Below, one piece after another: positions 43,738-53,281 of a stretch of DNA of 64,000 nucleotides. Position 1 is the first letter of the stretch, and every line of letters begins with the position of its first letter. A program made the translations under genes and the position numbers. The stretch is from Macrophomina tecta. Lineage: Eukaryota; Ascomycota; Dothideomycetes; Botryosphaeriales; Botryosphaeriaceae. Under the pieces are notes generated by a model that was not told the origin of the DNA, searched no databases, and saw only the letters and a program-made list of their open reading frames with translations. The stretch is taken from contig JAKSGN010000002.1 in NCBI GenBank assembly GCA_024180945.1, positions 2,356,001 through 2,420,000 of the forward strand, in the 5' to 3' direction.

Positions 43738-45016
43738 TTAAGCCTTCTCCGACTTGGTGCCGACGCCGTCTTTGTTTTCCTCCTTACTTCTCTCCTCCTT
43801 GCTGTTGTCGTTGCCGATAAACTTGCGGTAGAGCTCGGCGAACTCGCTGGTGTTCTTGCCGTCGTTCTTCTCGGTGATGAGACCCTTGAGCCACTTATTC
43901 TCCATTTCGAGCTGGGCGACACGGCTCTCGAGGGACGAGACCTTGTCCGTCATCTCCTTCGCGGTCTTCTCGAGCTGCTGCTCGCGTTGCTTCTTCTTGA
44001 TGCGGAAACGGGCGGAGGCGGCGGTGTTTCGGCGGCGTTTATCCTCCTCGGCGGCGAGACGGGAGATCTCCTCGACGGAGAGGCCCTGTGTGCTTTGGGG
44101 CGTCAAGCCATCGAACTTGCGCTTGCTGCCGGATGCGGTCGGCGAAGTGGCAGAGATGGGCGACGAGGTGCTGGTGCCATTCTGGTGCTGGACCGGATAT
44201 GGGTTTGGCTGGTGTTGGAAGTTGGGGTCGGGCAGCCCGCCAACAGGGAAGGAAAAATCGAGAGATTGAAATTCGCCTTGATAGTAAGACATCAGCACGG
44301 TATACTGGATGGGGTAGTTGTCTATACAGTGACTACAAATATGGTGGTGGTTGCTGATGGCTCGGGCAAGCCGCTTGAATCACGGGCGATGGCGTGCTCC
44401 GGAAGCCCACTAGAGACTAGATACGCAGGCTGGGATCTTGCATCCCACACAACTGCGAGCAGCCTAATAGGTGCATCGCGCGGCAGGCTTAAGCCCAACG
44501 CGGCCATCGGGGCCAGAGCGACGGGAATTTGGAGATGATGCAATTTCGCGACGAAATGGCACCGTTGGTGGAGTTCGTACGGACCCTGCCAATCGCCGAG
44601 ACGGCGGTGCCAGGGCCGCATGAACGATGTCGGGGGGGGGGAAAAAAAAACGCAAAAAACGGAAATTAAGACTTACCTGTGAAGTTGAAGTCCATGTTTT
44701 TGTCTTGCTGCTGCGGCTGCGGCTGCGGCTGCGGCTGCGGTGGCTGCCCGCCGTACGACGCAATCGATGCGTTACGACGTTGCGCACGCTCCTCAGCGTG
44801 GGGATCGAAGTTGTCGAGCGAGGGAGCCTGCGAGGCTTCAGGGAGCGAGGTGCCGAGGTCGAAGTCGAAGAATTCGGTGTTGGTGAACAGCGAGAGATCG
44901 TCGTCGAGGCCAAAGTTGTCCTGGGGCTGCTGCAGCTCCTGCGGCGTGGGCACGGTGTTGAGATCCTGGATGTACTGGGACACGTTTGGTGCCCTGCGGC
45001 TGGCGTATCCAGACAT
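43738..45016 (-). CDS. bZIP transcription factor, CYS3/MetR-like
   Basis: Basic-leucine-zipper activator resembling Neurospora CYS3 and Aspergillus MetR, which switch on sulfur uptake and assimilation genes. Exon 1 is 44677-45016 and the last exon is 43738-44276 (acceptor AAG), giving 292 aa. The N-terminus, SRRAPNVSQYIQDLNTVP followed by LSLFTNTEFFDFDLG, is the strongest family marker. A Pro-Gln repeat follows. The basic region is EEDKRRRNTAASARFRIKKK (N-x2-A-A-x2-R/K pattern), then a zipper with leucines in LEKTAKEMTDKVSSLE, LEMENKWLKGLI. The intron is unusually long (400 nt). A second acceptor (TATAG, exon starting near 44319) is also in frame and would insert about 15 residues; I preferred 44276 for its branch-site spacing. 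Convergent with the dioxygenase, 2.1 kb away. Confidence 0.87.
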
Positions 45017-45847
45017 TCTGTCCGTCACGCTGGAAGTTGAGACTGGCGCAGTCGAAAGGGAGTGTCGCCGTTAATGGTCGCGATGGGGCGCCTATGTCGG
45101 AGACGCTGAGTAATCGTCTGAGGGGCGATCACCCACGCCGGTCGCACCACAGGCTGGTCAGAGACGTATTGCTGACGTCCACGGCAGCGGGCGGGAGCGA
45201 GACAGTGTCGGAGCGGTCGCTGCTGCTGCTTGCAGAGTCTAGGAGGAAGTGGGTGCCTCGGCTGGGAGATGGATCGATGAGGTGGAGAGTGCGAAATACT
45301 AAACACTCGCGCGCCGCGATCGCCCGGCGGGTCCCAGCGAAGGCGGGTCTCTCGTGAGCCACTTTCGGTGGTCTTTGTCGTGAGGTGAAAGAGCAGGCTG
45401 CGCGTCTGCCAATCACTGCCGGCGGGCGCTGTCGTGGATAGGCTGAAAGGAAGGATGCGCTTGCCATACCGACGCCCTCTTTCTTCACCCCTCATTCTCT
45501 GCCCCATCCCACTTGCCCACCCACGTGCGCAGCTTCACGCCGCAGTAGACGCCCGCCCGGTTCTGACCCGCTTATCAGTATCGATGATTCAAACTTGCGC
45601 CGCTGCCGCCCAGGGCTCGCTGCCACCTGCACTTGCCCACCAGCCCCGACCCGACTCTCCGGCCTCCGCTGCCCCCGATTTTCCCCGGGACGCGCCGGCG
45701 GATGCCATTCACCATTGCTCAAACCAGTAGCCCGAGCGCCCCCCGCGTCGGCAACGCCTTGCAGCTGGCCGGCGGCACCTTAGTCAATCACCACCACGGC
45801 GCGTCTACCGCGAACTGCCGCGACGCTGCGAGACGACCCAGCACGCC
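45017..45847. promoter_or_regulatory. Divergent region (bZIP / CHL4)
   Basis: 831 bp of GC-rich DNA between outward-facing start codons. Open frames on both strands here are compositional. No defined site was recognised. Confidence 0.5.
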
Positions 45848-47336
45848 ATGTCGCGCAAGCCCCTCTCAGTGCCCACCAACGCGGCTCTGCCGCACACCCA
45901 GCGCCTGCCCGCGACGAGCCCCGACGTTTCCAAGACCTTGTCCCGCCTCAGTCGCCAGTCGCTTCTCGAGCTCGTTCTGGAATGGCTCGACAAGAAGCAT
46001 CGCGAGTTCTGCCCGCCCTACCTGGCGCGCCGAGTCGACGAGGACGACGATGAAGATGCACCTTTTACCCCCGCGACATCCGAGGAGGAAATCGCCGAAG
46101 CATACAAGGAGCTCAAGGCGCGCAAAGGCGGCAAGCGCGAGGTCGTCGACCGTATTCTCGAGGGCGACTGGAGGCATGGTATTACACTATACCAGCTGGC
46201 CATGGCAGAGACGCGCTACCTTCTGGACCATCCGACTTCGCTGCGCTGGAACGCGCTGCAGCTCTCGAAGGTCACAGCCTCTGGCACCTCCGCGGGCAAT
46301 GACAACATTGAGGTCATCGACGAAGGTGCTGCCACCAGCCTGCCACGCTTCCATGCTACCACTTTCGTCGTAAATCTGCAAAGAGAAGTTGCTCCTATCA
46401 CCAAGGCGCATTACTATATCACCCGCGTCAAGGCTTTTGGTATCTCGTTACTCCGTGTACACATCCATGATTCTCCCTATGACCACCCACTCCCCGGCGG
46501 AGCAGCCGGCGCGTCAGACGGATCAAAATCAGTATTTCTCGTGTTTCCTGATGGTTCGCCCTACGTGTACGTGTCCCTTGCTACAAATCTGGGGCAAACT
46601 GTCGGAATGGAAGGCCGAAGCTTGAGGAAGGTTGTAGTCGATGTGAGTTTCGGTCGCCCACCCCTGCCGTGCCATTGGTCTTACAGAAAATTAGGCTGTT
46701 CCGAAAGCCCTATCCCGCCCTCATAATCGTTATGCCTTGGCTACGACTTCGCTCTCGTCCCGTTCGCTCTCCACACTCTTATCGCTGCGTGGTCCCGGAC
46801 GTAGTAATGCTGCCCCTGCCGGTTGGTCCATCTTTGCAGAGAACAGTTTCGGTCATAATACACTTGACTATGATGTAGGGAACAAACGTCGGCGCGCATC
46901 GGACGCCAGGATCGGAGCGGAAAGGGAGGGTATCGCAGGATCGGAGCCTTTGGCTGGCGGCCCAGTCGACGGTGTTAAGAGAGGTCTGGAAACGACGGAT
47001 GATGCAGCTACGAAGAGGAGGAAGCAGGTTGCAGAGGCCCGGTTTGGCCCTTCAGGAAAGGAAGATGACGGAAAGGGTCTTGAGCGCCTGGACATAAGAA
47101 TGGACGATCCGTTTCCTTCTGCAGATGCGCAATCTGAGGTAGGTGATGAGCCGTGGACGCCCAAGGTACACCTCAGCTTTCAGGGCTCACACGTGTTCGC
47201 GGGAGTACGTCAGCTTGTTGAGCAAGGAATCGTGGATGGGGAAAGGATGCCCGGCTGGATGGCGGGCGATGCTGGTGTAAGCGTGGGAGTTGTGAAAGAG
47301 GGAAGGGTAAGGGAGAAGGCCTGGGATATGCATTGA
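45848..47336 (+). CDS. CHL4: Inner kinetochore protein CHL4/Mis15 (CENP-N family)
   Basis: Subunit of the constitutive centromere-associated network (yeast Chl4, fission yeast Mis15, animal CENP-N). Two exons: 45848-46642 and 46695-47336, joined by a 52-nt phase-0 intron, giving 478 aa, close to the yeast length. N-terminal family blocks are LSRLSRQSLLELVLEWLDKK, REFCPPYLARR, then GGKREVVDRILEGDWRHGIT and LYQLAMAETRYLLDHPTSLRW. The middle has FVVNLQREVAPITKAHYYIT, and the C-terminal region has WTPKVHLSFQGSHVFAGVRQ LVEQGIVDGERMPGWM. The acceptor at 46694 is chosen because the alternative at 46686 breaks the frame. First of three segregation genes in this stretch. Confidence 0.9.
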
Positions 47337-48510
47337 AAGCGAGGAAGACCATTGTCGGCGGCCGCGCTGCCGACTTATTTTTCACGGCCTGGGCGCATGA
47401 TTCTCTTCTCACGATACCCTGAATTTGGCTAGCAGAGGCGCATTGAATGATCCTGGAAGGGGCCTATTGCTGTAGTTTGAGCATGAGGTTTTTCGGTTAC
47501 GGCTTACGACGAGGCGAGCGGATGGAGTATAACTAAGCATCGTAAAAGCAACGCCCAGTCGGAACATGATTTCGGATGAGGCACCTACTAGGAAATTTTT
47601 ATGATTGGGCGAGCACGGAGGCGCTGTAATCGAGCCTCATCTTATCAGGCAAGTGCCAATATTCCACGTGCACGTGAACGCCTGAGAGGGCGCGTCCGCG
47701 CGTTCGTCCCGTGTCGCAAAGCCAGACCTTATCCGGACTTCATCTACTGTCCAGTCTGTTCAGGTCTCGAACTTTGACGGCGGTGACATCTGAATGGTTG
47801 AACATATCAAAACTAAAGCGGGATAGGACGCTTTTTTGCTCGTTAATCGCTTTTTTCCCACGCAAATATCACATTCCGCCCATTTCCGCATTGATTATCT
47901 CTCCTATTTCACCATTCAGGTCCGTATTTCAAAATCTCATATCCTCGAAAATCTTTTCGTTTAGTACCATTTCACAGTACAACATCCGAGCGTGAGACCC
48001 AAATCTCTTCATTCCATTTGTCACCCCTACCTTGCTCGCTCAGACGACCATCTCATATTCACGATACTCCCGTCGCGCACGAAGCGATTGAGCCTTCGAG
48101 CTTTAAATGCACGGCACAAACATGGTAGAGTTCCTTCCACAAGCTCAAGCGATGGAGCAGACAAGGAGCTGAAGTGGGTCTCTGGACATAAACGTCGCAA
48201 AGTAGTTTGGACATTGACGTCCGGGAGCCTGCTCCAATTCCCTATGCCGGATTCTTGGGACACACCAAAGCCCGTGAGCTCGACCACTGCGCGCGACGGG
48301 AGAAGCGCAGCCATCGAAGACATAGCCCAGGCGGCCGTGCTCCTCCACCTTATCTCTACACACATTCCAGCCCACCCCGACTACTGCTCTAACACCCTCA
48401 CCACCAACAGGAAAACCGATCCACACACAGCAAGCAAAACCAGCCTGCCTTCTTCTCCCCTTCCTTCCTTCCTTCCTTCCTCCCGCCCTCCCTCCCGCCA
48501 AAACGCACCA
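47337..48510. other. Intergenic, with an open frame leading into the next gene
   Basis: From 47992 the frame of the downstream gene is open for over 500 nt upstream of its likely ATG. This leader has a different, Ser/Thr/His-rich composition, lacks an ATG at its start and includes a run of TTCC repeats near 48455-48480, so I treat it as 5' flank. Confidence 0.45.
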
Positions 48511-49461
48511 ATGTCACCGCCCACACCCCTCACCCCCTCCGCCATCCCCCGCGCCGCCTTCCTCGCCGCCCTGCGCCGCTACCCGTCCCTCGCGCCCGCC
48601 ACTCTCTCCGCCCTCGACCACGCGCGCTACACCGCCATACCCGCCGCACTATCCGAGCGGCGCCAGCGCACCGCCTCCGCGGAGTTTGCGCTCACGCGCG
48701 CCGAGCTGGTTACGCTGGTCGAGTGGAAGCTCAGGCACGGCACGTTCCGGCCAACACTCCTCGCGCTCGTGCAGCAGAACGGCGAGGACGCCGTCGCTGC
48801 GACGAGCGCGCGGGCTTTTGCCGAGCTGTTTGGATCAGGCGGGGAGGAGGAGGAGGAGGAGGACGAGGGGGGGAAGGGCAATGTCTTGAGGGCGCTGAAG
48901 ACGCTGACGGGCCTGCGGGGCGTGGGGCCCGCGACGGCGTCGTTGGTGCTGAGTTGTGCGGATGCGGCGCGGGTGCCGTTTTTTGGGGATGAGGTGTTTC
49001 GGTGGTGTTTTTGGGGAGTGGAGGATAAGGGGAAAGGGAAAGGGTGGGCTAGGAAGATTGGATATACGGAGAAAGAGTATAGGGGGTTGGTGGAAAGGGT
49101 GCAGGTGGTGGTAGAGAGATTGAAGGGATGGGGCGTTGCGGACGAGTTGGACATGGGGGAGGCGTTGGCGGTGGAGAAGGTGGCGTGGGTTTTGGGGAAG
49201 GAGGGAGTGGATTGCGGGAAAGGAATGAACGGCGGTGGCGATGGCGGAGAGGAGATTGTGAAGGGGAAGGGGACGAAGAGGGAAGCGGAGGATCAGGGGC
49301 AAGCGAGGGCAAAGAAGGTCAAGAAAGAAAAGATCGAGGGTACGAACGGCAATGAGCAGAAGGAGGCGGCAAAGAGGCGGAAGAAGAATCAAGGTCAAAT
49401 GGATGCAGCTGAAGACACACCTCGGAGGCGGACGAGGTCGTCGATGAGGATCAAGACGTAG
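48511..49461 (+). CDS. Conserved fungal protein with helix-hairpin-helix-like motif
   Basis: Single exon, 316 aa from the ATG at 48511, chosen because the recognisable region starts there. Residues about 60-190 hold FALTRAELVTLVEWKLRHGT, FRPTLLALVQ and a helix-hairpin-helix-like LTGLRGVGPATASLVLSCAD, then VPFFGDEVFRWCFWG. This arrangement resembles the helical part of HhH-GPD DNA glycosylases, but no catalytic Lys/Asp signature is evident. An acidic Glu run precedes the hairpin. The C-terminal 80 residues are Lys/Glu-rich with nuclear-localisation-like clusters (KKVKKEK, KRRKKN). I know of uncharacterised fungal relatives but no function. A nuclear DNA-binding role is inferred. Confidence 0.72.
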   Translation: MSPPTPLTPSAIPRAAFLAALRRYPSLAPATLSALDHARYTAIPAALSERRQRTASAEFALTRAELVTLVEWKLRHGTFRPTLLALVQQNGEDAVAATSARAFAELFGSGGEEEEEEDEGGKGNVLRALKTLTGLRGVGPATASLVLSCADAARVPFFGDEVFRWCFWGVEDKGKGKGWARKIGYTEKEYRGLVERVQVVVERLKGWGVADELDMGEALAVEKVAWVLGKEGVDCGKGMNGGGDGGEEIVKGKGTKREAEDQGQARAKKVKKEKIEGTNGNEQKEAAKRRKKNQGQMDAAEDTPRRRTRSSMRIKT

Positions 49462-49941
49462 GTATGGAAGACGAAAATCATCCCGGAAGAATACTCTTTC
49501 GAGAGAATCTCATTTATATCTCTTCATCTCCTGTTAACTGAGCCCTTGGCACTAGTCTTAGGCGTCTGCTATTCGGACACTCGTTCATTAATAAGATAGT
49601 CACTAAGACTAGTTCCATGCGCTGGCAACCTAGCGTAGTAGCAAATGCCACTAGCTAGATGCTCAGGCTTCAGCGAGCGTTCATAGTCTAGCATTGCATC
49701 AAGATAGCTGTCCCACAATGTCGCGACGGTGCTGCTCCCGGCATATAGCGCCCCCAGTTTATGAGGAAGACCAGAAAGAATAGGTCGCAGCGGGCGGCGC
49801 ATCCGTCTCCGCGGATTCGCTCATGTCATGAGTGCGTACTAGGAGCGCAGTTTGACCATTTCTGCGCGGTGCGGCATAGCTTGGATGTGGCTCTGAATAT
49901 GGACCGGCCTGAAAGGCTGTACAGAGTTCAGGTAGCCATCT
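49462..49941. other. Convergent 3' flanks (HhH protein and DAD2)
   Basis: 480 bp without a recognisable gene; short open frames on the minus strand (49569-49802) have no domain. Confidence 0.5.
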
Positions 49942-50488
49942 TCACTCTACAGTGTGGCCAGAGCTGGCTTGCTGGAGCAGCGGAGCCGCATGCTGAGTGG
50001 GAATACGGACAAGCGTCTGAGGGAGCGGTACATCGGCATTCACCTCTTGCTCCCGTTCGTTGTCTTCGGCCTCCTTGGGCTTGGGGATTTTCACTGCTTC
50101 TTGTAAGGCTCGGGCGCATGCGAAGCGGACCGGAGGAAACATACTCGAGGCCATGTTGATGGCACGAAGGACGTTGTGCCAGTTCGAAAGTACTGCGGCA
50201 ACAGCTGTTGGAGCAGTCAGCGTTCAATTCTTGCCTCCGCGAGCATTCCCGAATGTGCGCACCCTCTGTACCGTCGGAGAGAGTTGATAGCTTCTTTTCC
50301 AGCACTTCCATCTGGTCGGCGAGGCCTGCACTGAGCGCTTGGAGCTCCTTTAGGTTTGCGAGCTCCTGCTTCTTTTCGTTTATGCGCGCGAGCAAGACGG
50401 GCGACGCGCCGGAAGAAGACGCGCCCATGGACTGCTGGCGCAGATGTGATGCAAGCGGGCGAGAGATGGTCTGGCGCTTGTTTTCCAT
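49942..50488 (-). CDS. DAD2: DASH complex subunit DAD2
   Basis: Subunit of the fungus-specific DASH/Dam1 ring that couples kinetochores to spindle microtubules. Three exons: 50263-50488, 50145-50204 and 49942-50093, with introns of 58 and 51 nt, giving 145 aa. The conserved core is SPVLLARINEKKQELANLKE followed by LSAGLADQMEVLEKKLSTL, a heptad-like coiled coil, then across intron 1 VAAVLSNWHNVLRAINMAS, the family signature. Intron 2 is needed to join MAS to MKIPKPKEAED. The C-terminus LPQTLVRIPTQ is typical of filamentous fungi. It diverges from shugoshin over 356 bp. Confidence 0.93.
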
Positions 50489-50844
50489 GGCGGCAGTTTT
50501 CTACTTTTCGAGGAAGAGGATTGCAGCAGATAGCAGTTGTCCTGGGGTGGATTTTGCGCAGTGCGGTGCGGGCTGCGAGCAGCGAATGGAGGGGTGCTGT
50601 TGGCTTGGGTGGAGTCGCGGCAGGGCTGCGCCAGACGGTGCGCGGGCGGCGGGATGCGGGCGTGCGCACAGACCACCGTTTGGTTGCCGTGTTTACTTTC
50701 GATCCATCTTGGGAATCCGGCTACACCTTCGACATCATTCCCATCGCCTATCGCGCCCTGCGACCGCGGCCACGCCGGTGCCGCCATCCTCTTCGCCTCT
50801 CTGTAGCCAATTTATCAGCCTCCCGTACACCCCTCCCTGCGCTC
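50489..50844. promoter_or_regulatory. Bidirectional promoter (DAD2 / shugoshin)
   Basis: 356 bp between the start codons of two mitotic or meiotic segregation genes, a short shared control region. No cell-cycle element such as an MCB box was identified by eye. Confidence 0.55.
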
Positions 50845-53281
50845 ATGGCGCGACTAAACGAGGCTCCCCCGCCTCAGGAATCCGTCGATCAGCGTGTGTT
50901 TTCACCCGCTACCCCTCCGAGCAACCACCGCTAATCAGCGACACAGTCAAGCGACGATTCATCAGGCAAAATCGCGAGCTCGCAAAGTACGTCAAGCCGG
51001 CCCCAGTTAACGCGCTCCATGTCCTAATGGCAAGTTACAAAGGAATAACTCGGCCCAATCCGTGCGCATCCGCGCCCTCGAGACCGAACAAGCCCGTCTG
51101 CTCGCTGAAAACCTCTCGCTGCGCGAACAAGTTATCCAATTACAGACCGAGCTCGAACACACCCGAGGCCATGCCGCCGTCGAGCAGATTAGCTCTGTCA
51201 AGGACCAGCTGGAGTCCAAGCTGATGGAGATTGGCAGCTTGGTCGCCGAGCTAAACTCGATCAAGAAGCCGACGTACAAAAAACGAGCCTCGGATGCCGG
51301 CCCTTCAAAAGCCATGGAACAATTCGAATGGAGACGGGCCATGAGGGAACAGGCCGGTGAGCATGACGACGATGAGATTCTGCCCACCATCACAGAAGAC
51401 AAGTATTACCCGCGCCGCACCCTGGAGTAAGTTGCCACCGCGCTTTGTAGTAGTGGCATCCAGCTGAAACTGATTAGCGCCGACGAGCTCCGCACAGTAC
51501 TGACGGACGCTACGGATGATTCTCCCGACCTCGGCCCGCCACCTGTCGTGCATTTCCCGGACGAGGATCCCATCAAATTCGACCCAAAACCAGCCATGGA
51601 AGACGAGAACGACGATATGGATGTGGACCAGAAAGAGGAGGAAGAGCTGCTTCCCCCGAATATCTCGGTCAACCTTGAGACAAGGAAAAAACGCAGGGAC
51701 AGCTCAAAACTTGATCTCCGGAAGATGTCCGTTTTCCAATCGCCCGAAGAGGAGGATGCCGCCAAGCGGGGCGACTTCGAAGAATCACAACCCTCGAAAA
51801 TGGGAAGGAAGCGGAAACTCAGCGCCACGGCGGAGGACACAAACGGAGACTCCAACGAGAAGGACTATCGCGACGATTTCAGGTTCAGCCGGAGAGGCGG
51901 AGACAGGGAGAACCGCCAACCATTCGAGACGTCTCACAAGAAGAATGCCAAGCTCGATATGCTTTTGAATACAGAGCGTAAGGCTTTAGGAGACAGTAAG
52001 CCCTTGATGCCGGCTTTATTTACGTGTTTTGTGCCACTAACGAGATTCGCAGAAACCAACACATCACCGAAAAAGGTCCAGAAATCAGACTCCAAATCAG
52101 AGGCCAAGAAGCCAGAGACTTCAAAAGAAGCTGCCCGGAACCGGGTGAGGGAACGCAAGGCGAGGGCAGCAATGGTCCAAATGACTCCTTCAGAGACGAA
52201 TGAGGTAGTCGAGAGAGCGGACATCCCGACCGAGGAGGTGCAGCAGCCGGAACAGCAGGAGCTTCCACCCAAGACTCCAGCTGGTCTGGATCTATTCTCT
52301 CCGGTATCTACCGAGCCTTCAGCCGCCCGCCAGGAGTCTAGAGACACACCCCCTCCGGGCGATCTTGGTGCTGCCGGAACTTCAGAGGCGGCTGCTGGAG
52401 GGCGTCCATCCAGGCGCGCTCGGTCTCAGGTCAATTATGCCGAACCAAACCTGATCAGCAAGATGCGCCGCCCTACCGAAAAGAAGGTGGATGCAGTGGT
52501 AGACGGACGGCGTTCATCAGACGCCCAGGTTGAGCAAGGAAAGCCGGCGCCGAGTTCTACGAATGCAATGCGCACGGTAGTCATCAAGAGGGAACGTCAG
52601 GACGATGCAAACTCAGCCTGGAAGGCGTCATCCGATCAGCCGGAGCCTCATAGTCCACTAAGCAGTAAGACTGCTGCACTTCAGCTAGGAGCGGGACCGG
52701 AACCCCAGGAGCCGGAGGTCAAGGAGCCGAAGCAGGTTGAGGACAGACCGTCGAAATCTGCAACCGCTGTCAAAGACTTTCTGTCCAGCTCCACGTGTGG
52801 AGCCTCCCGCAGCAGGAAATCGGCGGCCAAGCACTCTTCTTCGTCAGCAGCAACGGATCCAACCGCACCTGCAATTGAGCGTAACGATCGCCAAGAGCGT
52901 CCGGAACTCGCCATTTTCGAATTCAACGTGACGGACGGTTCCTCACCATCTGATGATAAGGATAGCTCCGCCCCATCGTCAGCCGACTCGAATGCGGAGC
53001 AAATCATGAAGAGCAGCAGGGCTCTTGCAGCAAAGACGTCCGCATTCAGTAGCAGCAGGCGGCACTCCTCGGCCGTATCGTCTACATCCAAGGACAGGGA
53101 AGGTGGTGCTGAAAGGACGTCGGCCACGAAGAGCGTGAGTTTCGGCGACGAGGCGACGACTAGCAGGAGCAAGGCATCATCGAAGCAAGTAAAGGGATCG
53201 TCTTCGTCTTCTTCTACGGCCGAAGGACGCACAGCTCCAGAGAGAGGCAGCTCGACTAGGAGACGCAGCATGATGGTCTGA
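50845..53281 (+). CDS. SGO1: Shugoshin (centromeric cohesin protector)
   Basis: Recruits PP2A to centromeres to protect cohesin and supports bi-orientation. Five exons proposed: 50845-50897, 50939-50986, 51043-51426, 51478-51995 and 52053-53281, giving 743 aa. The N-terminal coiled coil is typical: MARLNEAPPPQESVD, VKRRFIRQNRELAK, then across intron 2 NNSAQSVRIRALETEQARLL. The basic C-terminal SGO motif is present: GRPSRRARSQVNYAEPNLIS then KMRRPT, which reads phosphorylated H2A. Between them lie long disordered acidic and Ser-rich stretches. Intron 1 (41 nt, weak donor GTTTTC) is the least certain junction. The 57-nt intron 4 has no stop and is in frame, so retention would simply add 19 residues. 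Confidence 0.9.

Noticed and set aside
47992..48510. N-terminal extension of the HhH-like protein
   Set aside because: Starts without an ATG, has a different composition and includes TTCC repeats; the conserved part begins after the ATG at 48511.
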